Positions 1-6,298 of a stretch of DNA of 30,751 nucleotides are shown here, one piece after another (the stretch's first letter is position 1; every line of letters begins with the position of its first letter). Source of the DNA: DAMCZI01 sp032095175 (GTDB taxonomy: Bacteria > Bacillota > Clostridia > Clostridiales > Caloramatoraceae). The notes beneath the pieces are model-generated. The model had not been told where the DNA came from, made no database searches, and saw only the letters and a list, made by a program, of their open reading frames with translations. The stretch covers positions 1 through 30,751 of the forward strand of contig DAMCZI010000053.1 in the NCBI GenBank assembly GCA_032095175.1. The letters are read 5' to 3'. The translations under genes were made by a program, and so were the position numbers.

Positions 1-57
1 CTGCAGGGCTGTTTAAAAAAACAAAATGTAAAGAATTTTACGATTTATATATAGAAC

Positions 58-87
58 AAAGGAGTTCTGTTTTCACAGAGCTCCTTT
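58..87 (+). terminator. Hairpin terminator of a gene left of the window
   Basis: A 13-bp stem (58-70 with 75-87, one G-U pair) closes a TTTC loop and is followed by a T-rich but interrupted tail. It lies before the promoter of the hydrolase gene, so it most likely ends an upstream plus-strand gene outside the window. The weak T-run keeps confidence moderate. Bases 1-57 hold no gene I can recognise. Confidence 0.55.
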
Positions 88-96
88 ATCATATAT

Positions 97-125
97 TTGA
101 ACCTTGAATTTATCTGTGGTATTAT
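97..125 (+). promoter_or_regulatory. Sigma-A promoter for the MBL hydrolase
   Basis: TTGAAC (97-102), a 17-bp spacer and TATTAT (120-125) fit a housekeeping promoter. A second overlapping pair, TTGAAT (104-109), 17 bp and TAATAA (127-132), is equally possible. Either would start transcription shortly before the ATG at 155. This argues against a TTG start at 104, which would lie inside a -35 box. Confidence 0.5.
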
Positions 126-154
126 TTAATAAGTTTTTATTTAGAGGTGATACG

Positions 155-1045
155 ATGGAATTTATAAAGCTTAATGGAGGTTCATATTATATAGATGCAC
201 CTACAAACATAGGAGTTTATGTGTTTAAAAATAAAAATTGCATGCTTATTGATAGTGGAATAAATAATACCCAGGCTAGAAAAATAGATGATGTGCTTAA
301 GAAAAACAATCTTCACGTGAAGTACATAGTAAACACCCACAGCCATATGGACCACTGCGGTGGAAATCACTATTTTACAGCAGAGTACCCCGGATGCATT
401 GTTTATGCAGCATCAACTGAAGGTCTCTACATGGAAAATCCTCACCTTTACCCTTCAATGCTCTTTTCATCAAATCCAATAAAGGATTTATGGAAGGACA
501 AGAGGCCTTTAAAGGTAGATTTTGAGCTTGAGGCTGGAGTTATGAAATTTAACGATGAGAAATTTGAAATAATCCCTCTTCCAGGTCATTCACCACAAAA
601 CACAGGTGTTTTAACATCAGATAAGGTTTGTTACCTGGGTGATTGTATATTTAGTGAGGAGATACTTAGCAAATACTCCTTCCCCTATCTTTACTCTGTT
701 GAAGAGTCCATTAACACTCTCAACATGATAAAGGATATTGATGGAGATTATTTCGTTATAGGACATTCAGATAAATATTATACAAAGGATGAAATACTAA
801 AGCTTTCCGCTCTAAACCTAAAAAATATACAGTCCTATATAGATCAAATTCTAGAACTCCTTGAACAGCCCTTAACAAGGGAAGATCTGCTTGAAAACCT
901 ACTAATATTAAACAACTTAACCTGTGATATCTGGCAGTATCACATATACTTTTCATCCCTTTCTGCATTTGTATCCTATCTTTATGATAAGGATATCCTT
1001 GAAGCTTCAGTTGAGGATGGTAAGTGCTATTATTATCAAAAATAG
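155..1045 (+). CDS. MBL-fold metallo-hydrolase
   Basis: Metallo-beta-lactamase-fold hydrolase of 296 aa, probably cytoplasmic as no signal peptide is seen; substrate unknown. The HxHxDH metal motif is at residues 62-67 (HSHMDH). Further ligands are H145 in PGHSPQN, D163 in LGDCIF and H204 in IGHS, so both metal sites look intact. After about residue 215 comes a helical C-terminal part of roughly 80 residues, as in larger thioesterase- or lactonase-like members. The frame is open from a TTG at 104, but the ATG at 155 has an AGAGGTG ribosome site just upstream and the earlier start overlaps promoter elements, so 155 is chosen. The next gene follows about 50 bp downstream with its own promoter. 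The fold is certain; glyoxalase II, lactonase or RNase-like roles cannot be told apart here. Confidence 0.88.
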   Translation: MEFIKLNGGSYYIDAPTNIGVYVFKNKNCMLIDSGINNTQARKIDDVLKKNNLHVKYIVNTHSHMDHCGGNHYFTAEYPGCIVYAASTEGLYMENPHLYPSMLFSSNPIKDLWKDKRPLKVDFELEAGVMKFNDEKFEIIPLPGHSPQNTGVLTSDKVCYLGDCIFSEEILSKYSFPYLYSVEESINTLNMIKDIDGDYFVIGHSDKYYTKDEILKLSALNLKNIQSYIDQILELLEQPLTREDLLENLLILNNLTCDIWQYHIYFSSLSAFVSYLYDKDILEASVEDGKCYYYQK

Positions 1046-1074
1046 TTCATATGAAAACATAAATTTGATATAAT
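1046..1074 (+). promoter_or_regulatory. Extended -10 promoter for plsY-like gene
   Basis: TTCATA (1046-1051), a 17-bp spacer and a perfect TATAAT (1069-1074) with an upstream TG (TGATATAAT). The -35 begins immediately after the hydrolase stop codon. The plsY-like gene can thus be transcribed alone or by read-through. Confidence 0.6.
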
Positions 1075-1100
1075 TATCTTAAAGAGAGGGGGAGGTGCCT

Positions 1101-1709
1101 TTGATTTTATATGTATTTATAGCAATTTTGATAGGATATGCCTTTGGATGTATACAAACTGCTTACCTTGTAGGAAAACTTAAAGCTGGAATAGATATAA
1201 GACATCATGGAAGTAATAATGCAGGTGCTTCTAATATTACGATGACACTTGGATGGAAATACGGTGTAATTACAGCAGTTGCAGATATTCTTAAGGGAAC
1301 AATAGCTGTTTTGTTATGCGCTTTACTATTTCCCGGTGAGCCTTTACTTCATTTTATTACTGGTGCCTTTGTAGTTATTGGTCACATCTTCCCATTTTTC
1401 CTTGGCTTCCAGGGTGGAAAAGGAACCGCATCAATTATAGGTATAAGTCTGGCCCTTAACTTTAAGATTGCCCTTATAATAGCTGCTGTACTTGTTATAA
1501 TAACTATAGTTACAAACTATATAGCAATAGGCTCCCTTGCCATGTACACTACCTTCCCAATAGCTGTATACCTCTTCAAATATCAATTTTCATGTGTTAT
1601 GGTATTGATGCTTCTATGCGTCATAGGCTATTACAAGCATATTATAAACATTAAAAGACTCATCGCCCATGAAGAAGTGGGGTTACGGCAGGTGGCTAAG
1701 AAAAAATAG
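1101..1709 (+). CDS. plsY: Glycerol-3-phosphate acyltransferase, PlsY family
   Basis: Polytopic membrane enzyme that moves an acyl group from acyl-phosphate to glycerol-3-phosphate, the first step of phosphatidic acid synthesis. Hydrophobic segments run along the whole length. The PlsY signatures are present: HGSNNAGASN near residue 35 (family form SGNxGATN), GGKGTA near residue 105, and a conserved C-terminal region with the IKRLIAHEE block. The reading frame is open from a GTG at 1095, but that codon lies inside the Shine-Dalgarno run GGGGGAGGTG. The TTG at 1101 sits at normal spacing behind it, giving 202 aa, close to the family's usual length of about 200. Clostridia often carry more than one PlsY-like gene, so this need not be the only copy. 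A strong hairpin follows. Confidence 0.82.
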   Translation: MILYVFIAILIGYAFGCIQTAYLVGKLKAGIDIRHHGSNNAGASNITMTLGWKYGVITAVADILKGTIAVLLCALLFPGEPLLHFITGAFVVIGHIFPFFLGFQGGKGTASIIGISLALNFKIALIIAAVLVIITIVTNYIAIGSLAMYTTFPIAVYLFKYQFSCVMVLMLLCVIGYYKHIINIKRLIAHEEVGLRQVAKKK

Positions 1710-1764
1710 ATATCCACTACTTTAATTTAAATCGACTTATATGGTATGTAATTACTTTTATAGA

Positions 1765-1806
1765 TAACCCCCTCTTCATTATGGAGAGGGGGTTAATTAT
1801 TTCTTT
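1765..1806 (+). terminator. Terminator after plsY
   Basis: A perfect 11-bp GC-rich stem (1765-1775 with 1785-1795) and a 9-nt loop are followed by ATTATTTCTTT. It closes the left plus-strand block. Because the next gene converges from the other strand, it may also stop minus-strand transcripts, although its minus-side T-run is weak. Confidence 0.88.
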
Positions 1807-1886
1807 GGGAATTTAAGGTAACAACCTCTATCAAGCGGATGATCATTTTATTGCATATTTTTTATTAACAAATAGTGTTTAATTAT

Positions 1887-2354
1887 CTACTCTACCGTTA
1901 AAATATGTTCTACCCCAATTGATGGATGGAATAATTTTTCTTTAAAAAACTCAGGATAAAGATATGTTTCTTTAATCTTACCTAATGGAATCCATTTTAA
2001 TTCCTCTTTCTCACCGCATTCTGTAAAGTTCATACAGATTGTATCAAGTTCCTTCATATCTTTCATATAAAAAAAGAAAGCAAGTTCATGGAATCTTTCT
2101 TTTGTTGAATCTTCAACAAAAAGATTCTCATGTATAAATCCAAGTTTTTCAACTTCCATGTGTAATCCAGTTTCCTCAAACACTTCTCTCTTAACTGCTT
2201 CTTCAGCTGTTTCATGTAACTTTACACGTCCACCAACACTATAAAAATATGGTGATTTATTGTTCTTTGCCATTAATAACTTATTATCATGTATAATTAT
2301 TGCACCTACACGATAATTAAATTTTCCCATCTCTGTTTTAAAAGTTAAATCCAT
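1887..2354 (-). CDS. Nudix hydrolase (first of three)
   Basis: Nudix-fold pyrophosphohydrolase of 155 aa, hydrolysing a nucleoside-diphosphate-linked substrate that cannot be predicted. The Nudix box (Gx5Ex7REUxEExGU) is complete at residues 42-64 (GRVKLHE ... REVFEETGL), so metal binding and catalysis look intact. An ATG at 2366 is in frame, but its SD (AAGGA) almost touches it. The ATG at 2354 has GGGG at about 7 nt and is preferred. The start lies 27 bp after the stop of the next Nudix gene, on the same strand, so the two probably share a transcript. The two proteins differ clearly outside the box, so this is not a recent tandem duplication. Base composition is more AT-rich than in the ribosomal operon. 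Confidence 0.88.
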   Translation of the reverse strand: MDLTFKTEMGKFNYRVGAIIIHDNKLLMAKNNKSPYFYSVGGRVKLHETAEEAVKREVFEETGLHMEVEKLGFIHENLFVEDSTKERFHELAFFFYMKDMKELDTICMNFTECGEKEELKWIPLGKIKETYLYPEFFKEKLFHPSIGVEHILTVE

Positions 2355-2381
2355 AATTGTCCCCATTCCTTTTTTAAATTT

Positions 2382-2840
2382 TTAATATAATCTAATTAGC
2401 CAATCATTATCTGATTTACTTCGCTCATATATAAACTCACTATAACAATCACAATCAAAAACCTTTAATAACTCCATAAAATCATTTACTAAAGCATAAT
2501 CATTTAGAGATTCTCTATCAATCCATCTCATCTCTCCTTCATCAGAAGAAATCAATTTGCCTTCAAATTTATCTGTCTTAAACAATAATACAATATATCG
2601 CTCATCTTCATCTGTTTGAAATTGCTTTACTCCACACAATTTAGGCTCTCTTATAGTCAATCCTGTTTCTTCATACATCTCACGAATAACTGCTTGGACA
2701 AAGGATTCCTCTTTTTCAACATGCCCTCCTGGAAAAGTAACTCCACGCCAATCCTTTTTAACCCTATCCTGAAGCAATATCTTATTCCCATCATAAACCA
2801 TACACAAAACTGTTACTATAGCCTTTTCACATTTATTCAT
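2382..2840 (-). CDS. Nudix hydrolase, MutT/8-oxo-dGTPase-like
   Basis: Nudix hydrolase of 152 aa. The complete box is at residues 39-61 (GHVEKEE ... REMYEETGL), preceded by WRGVTFPGG as in MutT-type 8-oxo-dGTP diphosphatases; that substrate is an inference from resemblance. The C-terminal tail is a distinctive CDCYSEFIYE stretch ending in a WLIRLY-like end. The start ATG has an AGGAG site 8 nt upstream. It leads a probable two-gene unit with the Nudix gene at 1887. A deleted copy of this gene, keeping only the first 14 or so and last 25 or so codons, lies at 5977-6090, so the gene has a paralogous history in this island. Confidence 0.88.
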   Translation of the reverse strand: MNKCEKAIVTVLCMVYDGNKILLQDRVKKDWRGVTFPGGHVEKEESFVQAVIREMYEETGLTIREPKLCGVKQFQTDEDERYIVLLFKTDKFEGKLISSDEGEMRWIDRESLNDYALVNDFMELLKVFDCDCYSEFIYERSKSDNDWLIRLY

Positions 2841-3105
2841 CTTTTGTCTCCTATTTCATTATTAATAATGATTATTCTGATAATTGATACAAACTAATAT
2901 AAATTCAATAATTATTATACTATATAATTATTATCAATAATACCAATTATGGTTTTAATTGCTGTACATCCTCAAAACATTTTCTACTATTTTAATACTC
3001 TTCCACATATATACATCTAATGTTATTATTGCTATAATCGACTTAATACATATATTTTTAATTAAATGTGAAGTTTATAGTATTTGTGTTTCATGGGGGT
3101 ATAAT

Positions 3106-3636
3106 ATGAATGAAATAAAATTAGTATTACCAAATATATCACATAAAGAGCAGTACTTAAAAATGATGGATGAATGGATTTTCTATGGAGGTAGGATTAA
3201 TCCTGCCGCATTAAAAAACAATGGAGTTTCATATGAAAAGTGGTTAGGTTGGATGAAAGATGATCAAAGTGAGTTAACATGTCCTAAAGGAACTGTACCC
3301 CAAACTTTATATTTCGCAGTCAATGAACATAATGATATTTTAGGTGCTGTAACATTAAGACACTTCTTAAATGAAAAAATGCTTATTGATGGTGGACATG
3401 TAGGTTATGGAGTTAGACCATCTCAACGTAGAAAAGGCTATGCAAAGCAAATGCTTTCTTTAGCTATAAAGAAACTTAATGAAATTGGAATCAATAAAAT
3501 TCTTGTTACTTGTGCAGCGGATAATATTGGATCAATCAATACTATTACTGCAAATGGTGGAATTTTTGAAAATGAATTGCTCAATGAAGATGGCGAAATA
3601 ATAAAAAGATTTTGGATTGACTGTAATAACAAATAG
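3106..3636 (+). CDS. GNAT family N-acetyltransferase
   Basis: Acetyl-CoA-dependent N-acetyltransferase of 176 aa. Motif A of the GNAT fold is at about residues 98-116, with the pyrophosphate-binding loop QRRKGYA. The following helix and a strand with ILVTCAADN (motif B region, Asn conserved) complete the acetyl-CoA site. The substrate is unknown; the overall form resembles acetyltransferases often annotated as acting on small amines. The frame is open from 2959, but the added N-terminus is a hydrophobic, low-complexity translation of AT-rich DNA. The ATG at 3106 has a GGGGG site 5-9 nt upstream and gives the usual family length. The preceding 265 bp (2841-3105) are very AT-rich and hold only promoter-like sequence between divergent genes. 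Confidence 0.85.
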   Translation: MNEIKLVLPNISHKEQYLKMMDEWIFYGGRINPAALKNNGVSYEKWLGWMKDDQSELTCPKGTVPQTLYFAVNEHNDILGAVTLRHFLNEKMLIDGGHVGYGVRPSQRRKGYAKQMLSLAIKKLNEIGINKILVTCAADNIGSINTITANGGIFENELLNEDGEIIKRFWIDCNNK

Positions 3637-3748
3637 ATCTTTGGATATAGAAATTTAATCCTTTTTCAATAACATCGTTATTTCTACCAACTAGATAAAA
3701 CTAATTTAGATCAAATATTTATACCGATGATATGGAGGTAAAATCATT

Positions 3749-4282
3749 ATGATAGAAATAAGAGAATTATCCAAAGAATACATTGATGATATATATAATT
3801 TAAATGATTATTTCACTATAGACTCATATTTAGATATAGCATTGAATAATAATGAATTTACATATAGTATAGTACCCTGCGAACCAAGAGAGAAACAATA
3901 TAATGATGAAGCTGATGAACTTGACTTTGAAAATTATATTAATAATAAAAATAAAATAGTTTTTTTAGCCTTTTACGAAGAGCAATATGCAGGAAGAATC
4001 ATACTTACAAAAGCTTGGAATAATTATATACATATTGAAGATATAACTGTAGATAAGAACTATAGAAGGTATGGCGTTGCTACAAAATTGATGGATAAAG
4101 CTAAAAAATGGGCTTTAGAATGTGGTGTAAAAGGATTATCCCTTGAAACACAAAATAATAACGTTAGCGCATGTAAATTCTATGAAAAATATGGCTTTGT
4201 ATTGGGTGGCTTTAATAATGAATTATATGCTGCTCTTGATAATGATGAAATTGCCCTTTTCTGGTATTATATCTTTGAATAA
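3749..4282 (+). CDS. Streptothricin acetyltransferase-like GNAT
   Basis: GNAT acetyltransferase of 177 aa. The acetyl-CoA loop is YRRYGVA at residues 105-111, and the C-terminal part carries LETQNNNVSACKFYEKYGF (132-150) and ends in LFWYYIF. The layout resembles Sat4/SatA streptothricin acetyltransferases as I recall them: an acidic patch before the core (here DEADELDFENYI), IEDITV, LETQ-NN and a final FWY. Streptothricin inactivation by acetylating its beta-lysine is therefore a plausible role, but related chromosomal proteins exist with no shown resistance. The start ATG has a good GGAGG site. It follows the other GNAT gene by 112 bp with only a weak AT-rich hairpin between, so co-transcription is possible. 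Confidence 0.8.
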   Translation: MIEIRELSKEYIDDIYNLNDYFTIDSYLDIALNNNEFTYSIVPCEPREKQYNDEADELDFENYINNKNKIVFLAFYEEQYAGRIILTKAWNNYIHIEDITVDKNYRRYGVATKLMDKAKKWALECGVKGLSLETQNNNVSACKFYEKYGFVLGGFNNELYAALDNDEIALFWYYIFE

Positions 4283-4572
4283 TTTTCGATTTTTTCACAG
4301 GATCATTGAATAAGTTAAAATGTCTACTAAATAAAAATTATTAGTTATAATTAAGTTTGATAGTTTTTTTCTTAGTAGCTTCAATACTCACTTTTCTAAG
4401 AGGTATACTATGTCTGAAGGGATGCCTACTAGTAAATTTAAGCTCAAAAATTCTTTTGACGATTCTTGGTACAATTCAAGCATCTATTAAAAAATTATTT
4501 CCTTCATACAAATATAACAACCATAAATTATTTACATAATACGTTTTAGTTTATGGAAAGGAAGGTCAGTTT
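4283..4572. other. AT-rich intergenic stretch without a clear gene
   Basis: No convincing gene is seen. A 60-codon frame (4357-4539, TTG start) encodes a hydrophobic and then basic sequence without family resemblance or a ribosome site. A short open frame near 4410 (ATG TCT GAA) ends after 26 codons. These may be decayed coding DNA. The last 30 bases supply the GGAAAGGAAGG ribosome site of the next gene. Confidence 0.4.
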
Positions 4573-5208
4573 ATGAAAATAAAATCAAACATCGCCAAGG
4601 TATTAATACCAATATTGGTTATTGTTTTAATTTTTGTTGCACATAAACTTACTAATCAAAAAATTGTAGAAAAGCATGCAGTATATCAATTGCATAACAG
4701 TTTTGACACTCTGCTAGCGCAAGCAGATACAATTGTTATTGGTAGAGTTATTAATGTAGATAATGGATTTATAGTTGATCAAAACAAATATGTCACTGGA
4801 AAGAAAGCTAAGGAAGCAACAAGTAAAATAGGTCCTCGTACATTTGCTTATACTCCAGTAAAAATTAAAGTTGAGCAAGTGATCAGGGGGAATATATCCG
4901 AAGGAGATATGATAAGGATTAATCAAGAGGGTGGTACTTATGAAAATGTTTATTATAAAATCGAAGGAAATGAAATATATAAAAATCAAGAAGAATATGT
5001 TTTCTTCCTAAGAAAAGTAAATCTTAAAACCGAACAGGAAAAAAAGGATTTTAAAAACGATTTTTATCTCCCAATAAATCCATTTCAAGGTCAATTAAAA
5101 ATTGAATCAAATATAGTATTAATAAATCCAGAAATTAATCCTATGTATAATAATGATAAAATGAGCAAAAATGACTTTATGGATTTAATTAAGTCTCATT
5201 TAAAGTAA
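4573..5208 (+). CDS. Membrane-anchored extracytoplasmic protein, unknown function
   Basis: A 211-aa protein with a short basic N-terminus and one hydrophobic segment at about residues 8-24, which reads as a signal anchor or uncleaved signal; there is no lipobox Cys. The outer domain begins around ADTIVIGRVI (residues 51-60). It continues with a VKIKVEQVIRG strand region (about 97-107) and GDMIRINQEGG (about 112-122), then EEYVFFLRKV. This pattern of 'potential for release, induced cost, gradient of G' is typical of small beta-rich secreted domains seen in Firmicutes hypothetical proteins. I cannot name a function. The start ATG has a GAAGG site 8 nt upstream. No cognate partner is adjacent, and no clear terminator follows. 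Confidence 0.7.
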   Translation: MKIKSNIAKVLIPILVIVLIFVAHKLTNQKIVEKHAVYQLHNSFDTLLAQADTIVIGRVINVDNGFIVDQNKYVTGKKAKEATSKIGPRTFAYTPVKIKVEQVIRGNISEGDMIRINQEGGTYENVYYKIEGNEIYKNQEEYVFFLRKVNLKTEQEKKDFKNDFYLPINPFQGQLKIESNIVLINPEINPMYNNDKMSKNDFMDLIKSHLK

Positions 5209-5282
5209 TATAAAATTATATTTAGTATAATTCAATATATAGTAACAAAGCATGTATTCTTTTTAAAAACACTTCTTACATG

Positions 5283-5320
5283 TATAAGTTCTAAGCTTTT
5301 AGTGATTGCCAGAACTTATA
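5283..5320. repeat. 10-bp inverted repeat, possible weak terminator
   Basis: Perfect 10-bp arms (5283-5292 and 5311-5320, TATAAGTTCT and its complement) enclose an 18-nt loop. There is no T-run directly after it on either strand, so it is not a standard terminator. It is the only structure seen in the 254-bp gap 5209-5462 between converging genes. Confidence 0.35.
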
Positions 5321-5462
5321 AAACTAGGTCTAATATTTTTAAAAGGAATGCATGCCAATTTCCACTGTTATATAATTTCTTATCATTTTTAATAAAGTAT
5401 TACCCCAAGCATATACTAATAATATTTGATTCCCGCAACTCAAGCAAACAGCTTAACATATA

Positions 5463-5942
5463 TTAAAATTCCATTAATTCAACAAAATCAATACCACTAT
5501 CAATTGCTACACCTGCATATAATTTATCATCATCTTTACCAACTGAAAAATAGTGTTTTAAAGATTCTTTAGCAGAAAAAGGCATTTCTTTGTCTAAAAC
5601 TTCATCCATATCAAACCATTTCAAACTACCTTCATTACATTTGCTAATGTCTATTTCTTTATTTTGTAATGTAGTAAAATAGTAGTAGTTTTGTCGAATC
5701 TCATTATTCTTCCTGCGCAGTGTAATATATTTCAATTTCACACTTCCGATATCACTTTCTGTAATACCTGTTTCTTCATACAATTCCCTTAAAACACATG
5801 CTTTGGGATTGTTCAGTTCATCCTTTTCAAAATGGCCACCTATACCACACCATGAAGGTTGAACTACCCTTGAACCAACTCTATAAAGTAGCAGCATTTT
5901 ATTTTCTGACATAATGAAAATTGAGGTCATGTTTCTTAACAT
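5463..5942 (-). CDS. Nudix hydrolase (third) with two-residue longer box
   Basis: Nudix hydrolase of 159 aa. The box is at residues 36-60 (GHFEKDE ... RELYEETGI) with all catalytic glutamates, but nine residues rather than seven separate the first Glu from the Arg, a variant spacing. The preceding WCGIGGHFE fits MutT-like enzymes. The substrate is unknown. The start ATG at 5942 has as its ribosome site an unbroken run of eight G (complement of 5948-5955), five bases before the start. Just upstream lies the deleted Nudix copy. It differs strongly from the other two Nudix proteins, so independent acquisition is more likely than local duplication. Confidence 0.87.
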   Translation of the reverse strand: MLRNMTSIFIMSENKMLLLYRVGSRVVQPSWCGIGGHFEKDELNNPKACVLRELYEETGITESDIGSVKLKYITLRRKNNEIRQNYYYFTTLQNKEIDISKCNEGSLKWFDMDEVLDKEMPFSAKESLKHYFSVGKDDDKLYAGVAIDSGIDFVELMEF

Positions 5943-5947
5943 ATTAT

Positions 5948-5955
5948 CCCCCCCC
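5948..5955 (-). promoter_or_regulatory. G8 homopolymer as ribosome binding site
   Basis: Eight consecutive G on the minus strand, 5 nt before the Nudix ATG, serve as the Shine-Dalgarno sequence. A tract of this length could change by slippage and alter spacing to the start. This is inference only; length variation is not visible in one sequence. Confidence 0.45.
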
Positions 5956-5976
5956 TATCTATACTCATTTGTATTA

Positions 5977-6090
5977 TTAATATAATTTAATTAACCAATC
6001 ATTCCATGACTTATTATGCTCATACATAATTTCACTATAACAATCACAATCATAAACCATACACAAAACTGTTACTATAGCCTTTTCATA
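5977..6090 (-). pseudogene. Internally deleted copy of the MutT-like Nudix gene
   Basis: Read on the minus strand this gives EKAIVTVLCMVYD joined directly to CDCYSEIMYEHNKSWNDWLIKLY and a stop. The first part matches the N-terminus, and the second the C-terminus, of the intact Nudix gene at 2382-2840. The whole middle, including the Nudix box, is missing. At the join both parts share ATCAWAAACC, which occurs at 2454 and 2790 in the intact gene, 336 bp (112 codons) apart. This looks like deletion between short direct repeats, and it kept the frame. The start codon region is also altered: an in-frame TGA lies just upstream and no ATG, GTG or TTG precedes the EKAIV part. It cannot make a Nudix enzyme. 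Confidence 0.85.
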
Positions 6091-6141
6091 CTCCTTTAAA
6101 GTTCAAAAATGTAAACATAACATCCTTAATAGAATATACTT

Positions 6142-6216
6142 AGGGTCAGTTCACAACTGCTTTATATCTAAAATTAATATTAAAACTATCAACTGTAACA
6201 ATTGTGAACTGACCCT
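6142..6216. repeat. 15-bp perfect inverted repeat pair, MITE-like
   Basis: AGGGTCAGTTCACAA at 6142-6156 returns as its exact complement at 6202-6216, with 45 bp between. No target duplication is visible in the flanks, and there is no T-run, so neither a mobile element nor a terminator is proved. The inward TGAACTGACCC-type end resembles ends of IS3-like elements as I remember them; this is a weak inference. The repeat overlaps the end of a small open frame on the minus strand. Confidence 0.6.
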
Positions 6217-6271
6217 CACTATCTGAGAAACGCTTAATGCATCCCTCAACCATCTTATACAATTTTTCCAT
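6146..6271 (-). CDS. Small hypothetical ORF, 41 aa
   Basis: A minus-strand frame of 41 codons (MEKLYKMVEGCIKRFSDS... ending in YKAVVN) begins 27 bp after the methyltransferase stop. Three ATGs in a row (6277, 6274, 6271) follow GGGAG; the third has the best spacing (8 nt), the first only 2 nt. The sequence is mixed and protein-like, but I recognise no family. Both arms of the 15-bp inverted repeat lie in its second half, and the stop codon falls inside the outer arm. It could be a genuine small gene co-transcribed with the methyltransferase, or the 5' remnant of a longer gene cut by a repeat insertion. Confidence 0.4.
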   Translation of the reverse strand: MEKLYKMVEGCIKRFSDSEGQFTIVTVDSFNINFRYKAVVN

Positions 6272-6298
6272 CATCATATCTCCCTGGTGTCCCTAAGC

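Noticed and set aside
2850..2875. Fur-box-like AATAATGATTATT sequence before the Nudix gene
   Set aside because: Only about 14 of 19 positions fit the consensus and the whole region is AT-rich; the second half does not match.
2616..2897. Plus-strand open frame opposite the MutT-like gene
   Set aside because: Shadow of the Nudix gene, which has a full catalytic box on the minus strand.
2907..2932. AT-only inverted repeat (AATAATTAT and its complement)
   Set aside because: Composition alone makes such repeats frequent here; no flanking evidence for a regulator or element end.
3648..3686. Hairpin TAGAAAT/ATTTCTA between the two GNAT genes
   Set aside because: Seven AT-rich pairs with a 25-nt loop and no T-run; too weak to call a terminator.
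4357..4539. 60-codon plus-strand open frame
   Set aside because: Starts with TTG without a ribosome site, encodes a hydrophobic then basic sequence with no recognisable family, in AT-rich DNA where such frames arise by chance.
6142..6216. The 15-bp inverted repeat as a rho-independent terminator
   Set aside because: The loop is 45 nt and no T-run follows on either strand.
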